A stretch of DNA of 64,000 bases from CAZICM01 sp964537685. GTDB lineage: Bacteria > Myxococcota_A > Polyangia > Polyangiales > Polyangiaceae. The notes under the pieces are model-generated. The model did not search any database, was not told where the DNA came from, and saw nothing but the letters and a program-made list of their open reading frames with translations. The position numbers and the translations under genes were made by a program. Positions 1 through 9,662 of this stretch are shown here, piece after piece. Each line of letters starts with the position of its first letter. Position 1 is the stretch's first letter. Location: the NCBI GenBank assembly GCA_964537685.1, contig CAZICM010000005.1, forward strand, positions 62,001-126,000, in the 5' to 3' direction.

Positions 1-2
1 CG

Positions 3-104
3 AGCGAGGGTGAAATGGCCGATGTGTCGCCGCTTCCCCACCCCGAGCTTTCCGCTTATCCACGGGATCAAAAAGGGAAGAAAGCTTCGGCATCCATTCA
101 TTAG
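3..104 (+). CDS. C-terminal tail of an upstream gene, probably TolQ/ExbB (partial)
   Basis: The third frame is open from the left edge to a TAG at 102-104 and encodes a hydrophilic tail of 33 residues ending in KASASIH. It carries no diagnostic motif. The assignment to TolQ/ExbB rests only on position, 39 bp before a tolR gene in a tol cluster. It could also be the tail of an unrelated gene. Confidence 0.4.
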   Translation, partial: SEGEMADVSPLPHPELSAYPRDQKGKKASASIH

Positions 105-143
105 GCCCTATTCAAAATACGATCGGAAAGGATTTTCATTGTT

Positions 144-584
144 ATGGCAGTCTCCGTATCCCAGGGCAGACGCCGCGGGCGGGCCGGCGGAATTAGCGAA
201 ATCAACGTGACGCCCCTCGTGGACGTAATGTTGGTATTGCTTATTGTATTTATGGTAACGGCGCCTTTGCTGGCGGCTGGACTGCCTGTGAATTTGCCAA
301 ATGCCAAGGCGGAAACCACGCCGATTAAAGATGCGAAGCTTGTCCTGACCGTCACCAAGGACGAGCGGATTTTCTTTGGCGAGGACGATATCAGCGATCG
401 CCTGGTGGACACGCTTTTGGGCAATGAGCGGGTCAAACAAGAAAAAGAAATTTATATCCGGGCCGATAAAGAAGTCCGCTATGGCGCCGTGGCCTCCGTT
501 GTCGCGGCCGCGCGATCGGCGGGTATTGAGGGGCTAAGCCTGCTCATCGAGCAAGACGAGAGTAAACATGCCGCTTCCCGCTGA
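144..584 (+). CDS. tolR: TolR/ExbD-family biopolymer transport protein
   Basis: This 146-aa protein is an inner-membrane component of the Tol/Ton energy-transducing motor, which uses the proton motive force to work on the outer membrane. A short basic cytoplasmic N-terminus leads into SEINVTPLVDVMLVLLIVF, the ExbD/TolR signature. It has a single membrane helix at about residues 27-46, and Asp27 sits where the family has its proton-conducting aspartate. A periplasmic domain of about 100 residues follows. The gene overlaps the next one by 17 bp, and tolA-like and tolB genes follow, which favours TolR over ExbD. Confidence 0.93.
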   Translation: MAVSVSQGRRRGRAGGISEINVTPLVDVMLVLLIVFMVTAPLLAAGLPVNLPNAKAETTPIKDAKLVLTVTKDERIFFGEDDISDRLVDTLLGNERVKQEKEIYIRADKEVRYGAVASVVAAARSAGIEGLSLLIEQDESKHAASR

Positions 585-1422
585 GCTTCCGCCCTGGGAA
601 CAGAAGTCCATCCGCCCTTTCCGGGCGCACGAGATTATTGTGGCTTTTGTTGTTTCGTTCGGGGTGCAGGCCGGCATTTTGATCGCATTGCAAAAATCTC
701 CTTCGCATTTGGCTCCGCCCGAAGCGCCTCCAGCCAAAGCGCAGCCTCTTGCGGTAAAAGTCAATGCCGCGTTTGAGCTGGGACAAGACGCGCCTTTGCT
801 TAAATTCGGCGGAACGCCCGATCCCAGCCGGTTGCCCGATCGGGCGGCGGAACCCGTTCAAAAAGCCAGGGCCGAAGAAAAAACATTTGTTTCCACGCAG
901 GCGGGCAAAGAAGCCAAAGATATTCCCGAAGAGCCCAAACCCCTGGCCAAGGCTGAAGAAAAACCGCCGCCGCCGGACGCCGAAATCACCAAACAGGTCG
1001 ACACGCCGCTGCCCGCGCCTCCCGATGCGCCGAAAACACCGGCCAATATCCCGGAAAAGGGTCATCAGGACGGCGTAAAAGAAGGCACCGAGACCGATCC
1101 ATTAAAAGCGCGCGCCGTCGATTTGTACCGGGCTCGAATTATCTCGTGGTTTTCAAGGCGTTTTCGGGTGTCGGGCTCGGGTCTTTCGGCCGATGAATTA
1201 AGAAAATACCGCGTGAGCGCGACGGTGGAGCTCTCGGATTCAAGAGGAATTGTAAGCTATTCAATCGTGCCAAGCGGCAATTCGGCATTCGATGCTGCAG
1301 CCCGTTCGGCGCTGGATTCCACCAAGGGCCAAAGCCTGCCTCCCCCGCCCGAAGATTATCCCGAAGCCGTGCAATCCCGTATTCATCTCACCTTTGTGTG
1401 CAAGGAGGACCGATGCGATTAA
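568..1422 (+). CDS. tolA: TolA/TonB-like energy transducer
   Basis: This 284-aa protein should link the TolQR motor to the outer membrane. It has one N-terminal membrane helix at about residues 22-42, a Pro/Ala/Glu/Lys-rich linker at about 48-180 that could span the periplasm, and a C-terminal domain at about 185-284 of TonB/TolA type, recognisable by the region around VSATVELSDSRGIVSYSIV. It lies between tolR (17-bp overlap) and tolB (10-bp overlap), so it belongs to one translation-coupled operon. TolA is preferred to TonB from this context. The sequence alone does not separate the two. Confidence 0.82.
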   Translation: MPLPAELPPWEQKSIRPFRAHEIIVAFVVSFGVQAGILIALQKSPSHLAPPEAPPAKAQPLAVKVNAAFELGQDAPLLKFGGTPDPSRLPDRAAEPVQKARAEEKTFVSTQAGKEAKDIPEEPKPLAKAEEKPPPPDAEITKQVDTPLPAPPDAPKTPANIPEKGHQDGVKEGTETDPLKARAVDLYRARIISWFSRRFRVSGSGLSADELRKYRVSATVELSDSRGIVSYSIVPSGNSAFDAAARSALDSTKGQSLPPPPEDYPEAVQSRIHLTFVCKEDRCD

Positions 1423-2777
1423 AAATGCAATCGTTAATTGCGTCCATTTCATTGAGTTTGACGCTGATTCCCGGCGCGGCCAATGCCGATGCTCCCGATG
1501 CTCAAGCCGCGCCCTCGCCTGACGATTTGCTGGGCAATATGGTGGTGGTGGCCGGAGCCTCGCAATCCTTGCCCAAAATTGCCGTGGCGCCTTCGCTCGC
1601 GTGGGACGAGGAAGACGTAGTTCTGCGCAGTGTGGTCAGGCGCGATTTGGATCTATCGGGCGAATTTGAATTGCTCGACGATGAGCGGGCTCCTCAAATC
1701 GCTTGGAATGCATATCAACCGGATTCGCCTTCCCATTTATCTCATTGGGCGAAAACAGGCGTGGAGGCCGTGGTGCGGCTTTCGGGGCGGCCCGCGGAAA
1801 AAGGCCAAGCCGAGCTATTTGCGCAGGTTTTTTTGGTTGGGCAGGGCGAAAACGCCGTTTTTGAAGAGCGAATCACAACGCCTGCCTCGGCCGTCCGGCT
1901 ATCGGCCCACCGGCTGGCCGATCGCATTTTAGGCGCGCTCACCGGCCATAAGGGAGGCTTTGCGAGCCGGATGACTTTTGCGTCGGGAAGCGGCAAACAG
2001 CGGCGTGTGTTTGTCATCGATGCCGATGGTCACGAGCCCACGGCCATTTCCCCCGCGGGAGGAACGGCTATCGCGCCCGCCTTCGGGAAACAAGGCGAAT
2101 TGTTTTATGCCATGAGTTCGGATGGCGGAGAATATCAAGTGTATTCGGCTGTCTCGGGGCTCGTTCCTTTGCCTTTTAAGGCTTCGGTGTATGGAATCGC
2201 CTTTAATAAAGACCGGTCCCGGGTGGCTCTTTCTATTGGATTGGGTCCATCGATTATTGTATTTCAAGGGCCGGACTTCGAGCATTTGACGGCCGCATCC
2301 GATATTCCGATGGCCATTCATCCCGCGTTTACGCCCAGCGGCCAATTGGCTTTTTCAGGCACGGCCGAGCACGGTAAAATCCAGCGAATTTATGTGAATG
2401 GCAAGCCCATTTCACCGGATGGTTTTTTTGCCAATTCACCTGTATTTTGCAATCATCCTGAAGGCGTGCGCGCCATTTTTTCCGTGGGGGTTGGCAAAGA
2501 TACCGATTTGGTATCGACGGGCGAACATGGGGGCGCGCTGGTTCGGCTTACCCAGCATCAAGGGCGCAATGGATATCCGGCCTGCAGTCCCGATGGCCGG
2601 CTGGTTGCCTTCTTTTCGACGCGAACATCCGGCGAAGGTCCGGGCCTGTACATCATGCGTACCGACGGCGGGCGGCCTAAGCGCATTTCGGGGATGCTCG
2701 GGGATTCGCTTCGCTGGGATCCGCTGCCTCCCGCGGCGCAGCCGGCAGCCTCGGCAGCCCCTCAACTGTCTCCATAG
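1413..2777 (+). CDS. tolB: Tol-Pal system beta-propeller protein TolB
   Basis: This is a periplasmic 454-aa protein with an N-terminal signal peptide (basic MRLK, a hydrophobic stretch, then GAANADAP), a TolB_N-like domain at about residues 30-150, and C-terminal PD40 propeller repeats such as GYPACSPDGRLVAFFS. The ATG at 1413 is chosen because AAGGAGG lies at 1402-1408. An in-frame GTG at 1398 would place codons over that site. It overlaps the end of tolA by 10 bp. No pal or cpoB gene follows, because xth comes next, so Pal must be encoded elsewhere if it is present. Confidence 0.88.
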   Translation: MRLKMQSLIASISLSLTLIPGAANADAPDAQAAPSPDDLLGNMVVVAGASQSLPKIAVAPSLAWDEEDVVLRSVVRRDLDLSGEFELLDDERAPQIAWNAYQPDSPSHLSHWAKTGVEAVVRLSGRPAEKGQAELFAQVFLVGQGENAVFEERITTPASAVRLSAHRLADRILGALTGHKGGFASRMTFASGSGKQRRVFVIDADGHEPTAISPAGGTAIAPAFGKQGELFYAMSSDGGEYQVYSAVSGLVPLPFKASVYGIAFNKDRSRVALSIGLGPSIIVFQGPDFEHLTAASDIPMAIHPAFTPSGQLAFSGTAEHGKIQRIYVNGKPISPDGFFANSPVFCNHPEGVRAIFSVGVGKDTDLVSTGEHGGALVRLTQHQGRNGYPACSPDGRLVAFFSTRTSGEGPGLYIMRTDGGRPKRISGMLGDSLRWDPLPPAAQPAASAAPQLSP

Positions 2778-2809
2778 AAAGCGTTTCGCGCCCCTGCTAA
2801 TGGGGTCCA

Positions 2810-3583
2810 ATGAAAATCGCCTCCTGGAACGTCAATTCAGTCCGCACGCGCCTTGAACAACTTTCCGGCTGGCTGGCCCGCGCCGCGCCCGATGTCGTGT
2901 GTCTTCAGGAAACCAAGGCGGAAGATCATCAGTTCCCCACCGATGCCATCGCCGAGGTCGGCTACAAGTCGGTTTTTTCCGGTCAGAAAACCTATAACGG
3001 CGTCGCCATTCTCACGCGCCATGGACTCGCGGCCGAGGACGTAAAAAAGGGGCTCGGCGGTGATGCAAGCGATGAACAGAAACGTTTTATCGCGGCCACC
3101 GTCGACGGCGTGCGCATCATCAATGTGTATGTGCCCAATGGCCAAGCCGTGGGCACCGATGCCTTCGCCTACAAGCTGAAGTGGCTGAAGCGCCTGCACG
3201 ATGAAGTGAATGCGAGCTTCACACCCTCAAGCGAGCTCGTGATCGTGGGCGACTTCAATGTGACGCCTGCGACCATCGACGTTCACGATCCAAAGCGCTG
3301 GGAAGGCCAAATCATGTGCCATCCCGACGAGCGCGCGGCTCTTCAAAGCCTTGTTTCCTGGGGCTTCATCGATGCCGTGAGAGCCAAGAATCCAGAACCC
3401 AAAATCTATTCGTGGTGGGACTACCGCATGGGCGCCTACAAGCGGAACTGGGGGCTTCGCATCGATTTGGCGCTGATGACCAAACCCTTGTTTGCCCGCT
3501 GTTCAAAAGCCTGGGTCGATAAAACACCGCGCGAGCTTGAAAAGCCGTCCGATCATGCGCCGGTGCTTGTCGAGATCGATTAA
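2810..3583 (+). CDS. xth: Exodeoxyribonuclease III
   Basis: This is a 257-aa AP endonuclease and 3'-5' exonuclease of the EEP superfamily, used in base-excision repair. Family motifs are visible in order: MKIASWNVNSVRTRL at the N-terminus, the metal-binding Glu in LQETKAED (E34), VYVPNG, GDFNVTP, WWDYR and the C-terminal SDHAPV with the catalytic His. The length is normal for XthA. It starts 32 bp after tolB and ends with a 4-bp tail-to-tail overlap with mepA on the other strand. Confidence 0.95.
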   Translation: MKIASWNVNSVRTRLEQLSGWLARAAPDVVCLQETKAEDHQFPTDAIAEVGYKSVFSGQKTYNGVAILTRHGLAAEDVKKGLGGDASDEQKRFIAATVDGVRIINVYVPNGQAVGTDAFAYKLKWLKRLHDEVNASFTPSSELVIVGDFNVTPATIDVHDPKRWEGQIMCHPDERAALQSLVSWGFIDAVRAKNPEPKIYSWWDYRMGAYKRNWGLRIDLALMTKPLFARCSKAWVDKTPRELEKPSDHAPVLVEID

Positions 3584-4404
3584 GGGTTTTCTTGTTCGCG
3601 GAGCGCCGACTCTTCGACGCACACGCTCTGCGACGAAACCGGGCACGCGATCCGCACATGAAAATGATCGTCGTGCACGTCCGCGCCCGCGGGACTCACC
3701 ATCGCCGAAGCGGCTTTCGCAATGATATCGGCCGATACTTTTTTCTTGGCCGCATACGATAAAAGCCGCGCTTTCAAGGCATTCGAAATAAATAAATATC
3801 TTACATTCGCCTGCTCATCCGAAAGCAGTGCTTCCACCAGCGTCCAATTGCGGGCTTCATCAAAGCGCGCCCAGGTGAGATCGCGGGCCTGGCCCGATGC
3901 ATCAAACGCGACAAAACGCTTGGGATGAACCGCATCGCCCTTGGAGTTCGCCACAAAGAAGGCAATGTCCACATCGCGCCCGGATTGATGTGAGTTGTGG
4001 CCTTCGATCGGTCCTCCGCGCCGGGCCGACATATCGCCGACAAATAGCTTCGATCCGCGGTGTTTGCGCGCCACCAGCGAGGCCGCCCGCTTGATCATCT
4101 TCACCAGCTCGGGCGTTCCCCATGTCCTCGCGTTCGGCTTGATTTGCATGTGCTTTGTGGGCCGCAGGCGCATCCCGCCGCTGAGCTTGCCCTGATTGGG
4201 CGCGCCGATAGACAGGCGCGAAGACGATGAAGCCTTGCTTTTCTGCGCCTTTGGCTTGGCCTTGGCTGGAACGCTCTTTCGGGCGGCGGCTGCCGAAGAA
4301 GGCGGCTCGGCAAACGATGGCGCCGCTCCTGCGCAGATGGCGATAGCCACGATCGCCGCCGGCATACGAAGTTGAAAGGCAAAACGAAAACGGCGATGCT
4401 TCAT
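3580..4404 (-). CDS. mepA: Penicillin-insensitive murein endopeptidase (M74)
   Basis: This 274-aa secreted peptidoglycan endopeptidase should cut D-Ala-mDAP cross-links. The start at 4404 (MKHRRFRF) gives a signal peptide ending near PSFAEPP. A longer frame to 4500 would bury it. A Ser/Lys/Ala-rich linker precedes the catalytic domain. The zinc-binding motifs of M74 are present: GHNSHQSGRDVDIAF (His and Asp ligands) and VHDDHFHVRIACP (HxDHFHVR). The gene is convergent with xth. Confidence 0.9.
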   Translation of the reverse strand: MKHRRFRFAFQLRMPAAIVAIAICAGAAPSFAEPPSSAAAARKSVPAKAKPKAQKSKASSSSRLSIGAPNQGKLSGGMRLRPTKHMQIKPNARTWGTPELVKMIKRAASLVARKHRGSKLFVGDMSARRGGPIEGHNSHQSGRDVDIAFFVANSKGDAVHPKRFVAFDASGQARDLTWARFDEARNWTLVEALLSDEQANVRYLFISNALKARLLSYAAKKKVSADIIAKAASAMVSPAGADVHDDHFHVRIACPVSSQSVCVEESALREQENP

Positions 4405-4523
4405 GCGGTCAACACAGCCGGCGAGCTTGACATAAAAAACCCATAAGACTAAGCAAGAAGCTTCGCGAATGACGGCGCGGCTCTCTGTTGAAAAGAGCAT
4501 ATCCCATGCCGGCCTTTGCGGTT

Positions 4524-4597
<74 letters not shown>

Positions 4598-4666
4598 CGA
4601 TTTAAGAATCAGATTTTTTTTCTTGTAAGAGGAACGCAGACGCAGTAAGAGGCCGCATCCTTTTTC

Positions 4667-4739
4667 GGGCCATTAGCTCAATTGGTAGAGCAGTGGACTC
4701 TTAATCCATTGGCTGAAGGTTCGAGTCCTTCATGGCCCA
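4667..4739 (+). tRNA. tRNA-Lys (anticodon CTT)
   Basis: The acceptor GGGCCAT pairs with ATGGCCC. The anticodon loop CTCTTAA carries CTT and is closed by GTGGA/TCCAT. The T loop TTCGAGT is standard, and CCA is not encoded. It lies 69 bp after tRNA-Arg on the same strand, and the two are probably transcribed together. Confidence 0.95.
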
Positions 4740-4851
4740 CCCGAAAATCCCGCACGGCGCCGCCCGAATAGGCTCGCCCTTTTAACAACCCCAAACAAGA
4801 TCAAACGCGGCTTCTTTCGCCAAGCGCGTGCCGATACACTCGGGCTTGTCC

Positions 4852-7215
4852 ATGGCCGAAGCGAGCGGAATCCGAGCACCACGCGAGCTTGCCGACGGTG
4901 AGCTCTTCGCCGGCCGCTATCGGGTCGACGCCCGTATTGGCCAAGGCGGAATGGGAACGGTCTACCGCGCCCACGATACCTACCTCGGCGAGACCATCGC
5001 TCTCAAAATCCTCGATACGGGAGCCGCGCCCACGCCCACGGCCATCATGCGCTTCCGCGAGGAAGTCCGGCTCGCGCGCCGGGTCACGCATCCCAATATC
5101 GTCCGCGTGTTCGATATCGGCGAAAGCGATGGCTGTTTTTTTCTCACGATGGAGCTCTTCGAAGGCAAAACCCTGCGCGCGCTTCTCAAGGAACGGAAAA
5201 GCCTAGGTGCTACCGAAGCGTCGGGCATCATCGTCGCCGTCGCCGATGGCCTTGCGGCTATCCATGCGGCTGGCATCGTTCACCGCGATCTCAAGCCTGA
5301 AAACGTCTTAATCCAGGCCACAGGACGTGTCGCCATCAGCGACTTTGGCATCGCCCGCCATACGGGCGGAGAGCTGAGCCTCACCCAGGGCGCGCTGGGA
5401 ACACCGATGTATATGGCGCCCGAACAAGCGGCCGCAGGAGAAATCGATGCCCGCGCCGATCTGTATGCCTTTGGGACAATGGCCTACGAAATTCTCGTCG
5501 GCGCGCTGCCCTACTGCTCGATCAAGCAGATCAACGACAGCCTTATTTCCAAGGGTGTTTCGCAAGCCTTCTCGTCCTTTGTCATCCGCTGCCTGGAGCG
5601 CGATCCTGAAGCGCGTCCCAAGGCGATCGGCGAACTTCTGTGCTTGCTCACCCCTCCCGCGGCTCAGCCCACGCCAACACCGGATCGCAGTTCCGCCATC
5701 CCGCCGATATCGGCCTCTAAAGGTTTCACCACGCCGCCGAGAGACAGTTTTGTTCCCGCGGCTCCGGCCACCTTCGCCGCCGCACAGAACCCCACGCAGG
5801 CAACACCCGGCCCCGAACGCTTTATCGCCGTCCTGCCGCTGCGCTATGTAGGCCCGCCCGATCATGCGTATCTCGCCGATGTGCTCGGCGAAGAGCTTGT
5901 CGACACGCTCTCGCATATACGCGGCCTGATGGTGCTTGGCCTGGGCGCCACATCCAAATACAAGACCGACCGCGACGCTCAGAAAGTCGGCCGCGAACTC
6001 AAGGCCCGCGCCATCGTCGATGGAACGATTCAAGTCGTCGGATCGAAATTCCGGATCACGGCGAGGCTGTTGGACAGCGAGCAGGGCACACAGCGCTGGA
6101 GCAGCCAATTTGAAGGCGGAATGGGCGATTTGTTTGAAGTCCAAACATCCATTGCCCAGCGCATCGCCGAAGAGCTGCGGGTCGAACTCTACACGCTCGC
6201 TCATGCGACAAGCACCACGCCCGCGGAAGCGATCGAGCTTTACTTGACGGGCCGCAAACACCTGCGCTCGCTGACGCACGCGGGCATCCGCGAATCCGCG
6301 AGTCTTTTTGCCCGGGCCATCGCGCTGGCCCCCGACTTCAAACCCGCCCTGGCCGCACATGCGCATGCCTGCCTGCGCTGCTGGTTTTTAAGCATTGCGA
6401 GCAGCGGTGAACCCGACTGGGAAACCCTCGCCAGAGCCAGCGTCGAACGGGCACTTCAATTCGCTCCCGATCTTGCCGAGGCACAGCTTACGGCCAGCAT
6501 GCTCTCGACCCAAAATGGCGACTTCCGCATGGCCGTTCATCACGCGGCGCGGGCCATCCTTATCGCGCCGACCTTCGCCGACGCCCTTGAATACCTGGGC
6601 ATGCTTGAATGCGAAGCCGGCCGTTCAAAAAAGGGATGCGAACGCATCTCGCTCGCGCTCAGGCTTAATCCCGCGCTTTTATTTGGCCTGTATTTCACGG
6701 CGCGCACGCATGTGATGCACGGCCGCACGGCCGAGGCCGAAGCCATCCTCGGCGCGCTTGAAAAATCCCGCCCCGATCATCCCCAGCTTCTCTTCGCGCA
6801 GATCCGCCTGAGCGCATGGAAACGCGAGCCTGAAAAAGTCCGCCTGTGGGCCTCAAAAATTCCCGACATCGCCATGCCGGTGCTGATGATTCTTCGCCTC
6901 TACGCCAACACGCTCTTGGGCGAGGTCGAAGAAGCCCAAGCGGACAAGCAATTCGCGCGCATCCTCGCGGACACGCAGAATCCGCGCATGAGCATGCTGA
7001 TTATCCAGTTCGCGACAGAAGCCTTTGGATACCTGCACCGTCCCGAGCGCGCGATCATCTATCTGATACGCGCGGCGGCCGGTGTATTTGTCGACGTTGA
7101 ATGGCTGGATTTTTGCCCCTTGCTCGCTGACTTGCGCGCCCATCCCAAATTCGCCGAGGCGAGGCGCAAGGTGCTTCAGCGTTCCGAAGCTTTGTGGGCC
7201 GTCGACAACATCTAA
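4852..7215 (+). CDS. Serine/threonine protein kinase with TolB-like and TPR domains
   Basis: This 787-aa Hanks-type kinase has no transmembrane segment. The kinase domain (about residues 20-275) is complete: Gly-rich loop GQGGMGTVY, lysine in IALKIL, catalytic HRDLKPEN, metal-binding DFG in ISDFGIARH, and APE in MYMAPEQA. A Pro/Ala-rich linker is followed by a region starting IAVLPLRYVG that resembles the TolB-N/FlgO-like domain found in CadC-like regulators and kinases (about 320-440), then TPR-like helices to the end. ATG 4852 is preferred to the in-frame GTG at 4828. The gene stands alone after the tRNAs, and the substrate is unknown. Confidence 0.92.
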   Translation: MAEASGIRAPRELADGELFAGRYRVDARIGQGGMGTVYRAHDTYLGETIALKILDTGAAPTPTAIMRFREEVRLARRVTHPNIVRVFDIGESDGCFFLTMELFEGKTLRALLKERKSLGATEASGIIVAVADGLAAIHAAGIVHRDLKPENVLIQATGRVAISDFGIARHTGGELSLTQGALGTPMYMAPEQAAAGEIDARADLYAFGTMAYEILVGALPYCSIKQINDSLISKGVSQAFSSFVIRCLERDPEARPKAIGELLCLLTPPAAQPTPTPDRSSAIPPISASKGFTTPPRDSFVPAAPATFAAAQNPTQATPGPERFIAVLPLRYVGPPDHAYLADVLGEELVDTLSHIRGLMVLGLGATSKYKTDRDAQKVGRELKARAIVDGTIQVVGSKFRITARLLDSEQGTQRWSSQFEGGMGDLFEVQTSIAQRIAEELRVELYTLAHATSTTPAEAIELYLTGRKHLRSLTHAGIRESASLFARAIALAPDFKPALAAHAHACLRCWFLSIASSGEPDWETLARASVERALQFAPDLAEAQLTASMLSTQNGDFRMAVHHAARAILIAPTFADALEYLGMLECEAGRSKKGCERISLALRLNPALLFGLYFTARTHVMHGRTAEAEAILGALEKSRPDHPQLLFAQIRLSAWKREPEKVRLWASKIPDIAMPVLMILRLYANTLLGEVEEAQADKQFARILADTQNPRMSMLIIQFATEAFGYLHRPERAIIYLIRAAAGVFVDVEWLDFCPLLADLRAHPKFAEARRKVLQRSEALWAVDNI

Positions 7216-7272
7216 GCCCGGGCCTCAAGGCTATAATCGGCCTTTCCGTTTCTTACGTTCACGGAGGCACTT

Positions 7273-8688
7273 ATGAAACTTAAGAATCATGCCTTGGGCA
7301 TCGTGCCCATCGCGCTTGTTTCCCTGTTCACGCTGGGCTGCACAGGACTCACATTCGGAGAGAACACCGCGGGCAGCGACACCTATCTCGAAGGAGGCGC
7401 CATTGCGGTCGACGATCGCACCGACACCTCTTTTGTCCTTCACCGCGCGACCAAAACGCAAGACCCCGAAGCCGGCGCGGCACCGGCATCCATCGACGCC
7501 ATTTTCGCCGTCTCGCCCGACGGAAACAAAATCGACCAAGTGGAAGACATGGCGCAGAGAAGCGATGTCCGCATTCTCTTTCCAGAGAGCGGCATCCTCG
7601 TCATGTCCGAACTGAACGGCAACGATCGCCTGCAGGTCTTCGATAACCAGAGCTTTGCCGAAAAGACGTCGAAAGCCTTGGATATCCGCTACCACGGCAC
7701 CCGCATGAGCCCGAGCCGCAAGTGGATCGCGGTTGCGGATAACACATCGGACAAGGCGCCGATTCACATCATCAACGGAGCCACACTCGAAACGGCGATC
7801 ATCCCGCATCAGGGCGAATGGCTTGAAGCGATGTGGATGCACAGCCAGGACGAGGTTCTCGCCATCGTGTTCTACGACCAGGATTCGATGAATCCATTGG
7901 CCCGCGTTCTCTCGTGGAACATGGATAGCGTCGCGGCGGGCGGCTTTAAGCCCGATCAGATGACCGGCTATTGGCCGGCCCCCAAACTCGACATCACGCT
8001 TCCGGGCACCGCGGCGGATTTCCTCTTCTCGTTCACCTGGGTGGGCATTAGTCCCGACGATAAATACGCCGTGTTTCCCGTGCGGAAGTCCGATGGCCAG
8101 GGCAGCTTCAACTATCAGCTCGTGGTTGTCGAAACGGCGACAGGGACAATAAATACAATCGATAACGCAAAAGGTCCTGTTGGATTTACACCCGATGGTT
8201 TAACGATTGTATCCTACCGAGATGTCGAGACACCGGATGGCGTCAATCAAGAACTTCTCTTGATCGATATGGCCACCCTCACGCCCGATCCTGTCACGGT
8301 GCCCCTGGAAGGCGGAATCACCTATTTCGTCAGCCATGCTGGCAATTATATCGTGGTGGCCGCGAGCGGCGGAGATCAGCGGCTGGTTTTGCATGATGTC
8401 GATCAAAACAAAACGACGCAGATGGTGGGCCCTGGCATTGGATTGAATGAATTTGTGAGCAGGACGGCGCAGAATGAGCTCTGGCTTGTCGATTCTCAGG
8501 CTCTATTCCGGCTCGATATGGTGAAGTCCGAATTTGAAACGGTTCCCACGAGTTTCACCCCAATGCATATCAATTTGCTGCCCAAAAAAGATGAATTGGT
8601 CCTGGGCGGAAACAACGATGGAAAGCTTTATTTTTTCAGCCCGGTGAGCAAGGAAGTCACCGCGACGGCCACGCTGCCGATGCCCTAG
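7273..8688 (+). CDS. Lipoprotein with propeller-like repeats, unknown function
   Basis: This is a 471-aa predicted lipoprotein: basic MKLKN, a hydrophobic segment and a lipobox ending LFTLGC (Cys23). The rest contains repeats with the flavour of PD40/YncE beta-propellers (phrases such as SPSRKWIAVADNT, SPDDKYAVFPV, TPDGLTIVSY), so a six- or seven-bladed propeller is likely. GGAGG lies 5 bp before the ATG, and a TATAAT hexamer at 7232-7237 may be its -10 box. It ends with a 4-bp overlap with galE on the opposite strand. I do not recognise an enzymatic motif. Confidence 0.85.
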   Translation: MKLKNHALGIVPIALVSLFTLGCTGLTFGENTAGSDTYLEGGAIAVDDRTDTSFVLHRATKTQDPEAGAAPASIDAIFAVSPDGNKIDQVEDMAQRSDVRILFPESGILVMSELNGNDRLQVFDNQSFAEKTSKALDIRYHGTRMSPSRKWIAVADNTSDKAPIHIINGATLETAIIPHQGEWLEAMWMHSQDEVLAIVFYDQDSMNPLARVLSWNMDSVAAGGFKPDQMTGYWPAPKLDITLPGTAADFLFSFTWVGISPDDKYAVFPVRKSDGQGSFNYQLVVVETATGTINTIDNAKGPVGFTPDGLTIVSYRDVETPDGVNQELLLIDMATLTPDPVTVPLEGGITYFVSHAGNYIVVAASGGDQRLVLHDVDQNKTTQMVGPGIGLNEFVSRTAQNELWLVDSQALFRLDMVKSEFETVPTSFTPMHINLLPKKDELVLGGNNDGKLYFFSPVSKEVTATATLPMP

Positions 8689-9662
8689 AGAATTTTTGGC
8701 ATACGCGATCGAATTGTATCCTCCAGCAGCGTATTTAAATCCGAACGATTACATTTCCAATTTAATAAAGACATAGCCTTGGATGGATCGGCGACGAGAA
8801 CGGCCGCATCCCCTGGACGCCTTTGTGCAATTGAATGAGGAATTTCCCGCCCCAGCAATGAAGCCGCGGCATCCATCACTTGCTTTACGCTATATCCCCG
8901 CCCCGTTCCCAAATTCAGCGCGCCCACATCTTGCCCCGCCTCCAGCATCGAAAGCGCGCTTAAATGAGCCTGCGCCAAATCCTGCACATGAATATAGTCG
9001 CGAATGCATGTTCCATCGGGGGTCGGGTAATCGCATCCAAATACAGAAAGCGGAGGCCGGATTTTTAAAGCCGCATCGATAACCAATGGAATTAAATGCG
9101 TCTCCGGCTCGTGCGCCTCGCATAAAAGGCCCGAAGAATGCGCGCCCGCTGCATTGAAATAGCGGAGCGCCGCATAGCGCAGCCCATAAGCCTCGCGATA
9201 GGCCGAAAGCACATATTCAAACGAAAGTTTTGATGCTCCATAAGGATTCAGCGGCGCCTTGGGCGCATTCTCTTCAATCGGCACCCGTTCGGGCATTCCG
9301 TAGACGGCCGCCGTCGATGAAAAAATAATCGAGAAAACCCCGGCTTTGCGCGCCGCATCCAATAAAGAAATTCCCTTGACCAAATTGTTTTGAAAATAAA
9401 TATCCGGCGCCCGTACCGATTCGCCGACCTGTATTTTCCCAGCAAAATGCACAATCGCCGATATTCGCCGCTCGTTGAGCACGGTATCCACGAGCGCCCT
9501 GTCGCCCACATCGCCCCTCACAATGTCCACGCCGGCGGGCAAAGGCGCGGCATGGCCTCCTGAATAATCATCGAGAACCACAATTTTACGGCCCGCTTCA
9601 TGAGCCGCCCATACAAAATGCGAGCCCACAAAACCAATGCCGCCCGTCACCAATACGTTCAT
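8685..9662 (-). CDS. galE: UDP-glucose 4-epimerase
   Basis: This is a 325-aa extended SDR enzyme that interconverts UDP-glucose and UDP-galactose with bound NAD. The Rossmann motif TGGIGFVGSH is at residues 6-15, the catalytic pair is Tyr141/Lys145 in NPYGASK, and catalytic Ser/Thr lies in FSSTAAVYG. The ATG at 9662 overlaps the galK stop in an ATGA junction, so galK-galE is a translationally coupled Leloir-pathway operon. The longer upstream frame to 9815 only shadows galK. Confidence 0.95.
   Translation of the reverse strand: MNVLVTGGIGFVGSHFVWAAHEAGRKIVVLDDYSGGHAAPLPAGVDIVRGDVGDRALVDTVLNERRISAIVHFAGKIQVGESVRAPDIYFQNNLVKGISLLDAARKAGVFSIIFSSTAAVYGMPERVPIEENAPKAPLNPYGASKLSFEYVLSAYREAYGLRYAALRYFNAAGAHSSGLLCEAHEPETHLIPLVIDAALKIRPPLSVFGCDYPTPDGTCIRDYIHVQDLAQAHLSALSMLEAGQDVGALNLGTGRGYSVKQVMDAAASLLGREIPHSIAQRRPGDAAVLVADPSKAMSLLNWKCNRSDLNTLLEDTIRSRMPKIL

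Noticed and set aside
10..210. 66-aa frame at the left edge
   Set aside because: It overlaps the tolR start and has no homology-like features. The frame ending at 104 fits an upstream gene tail better.
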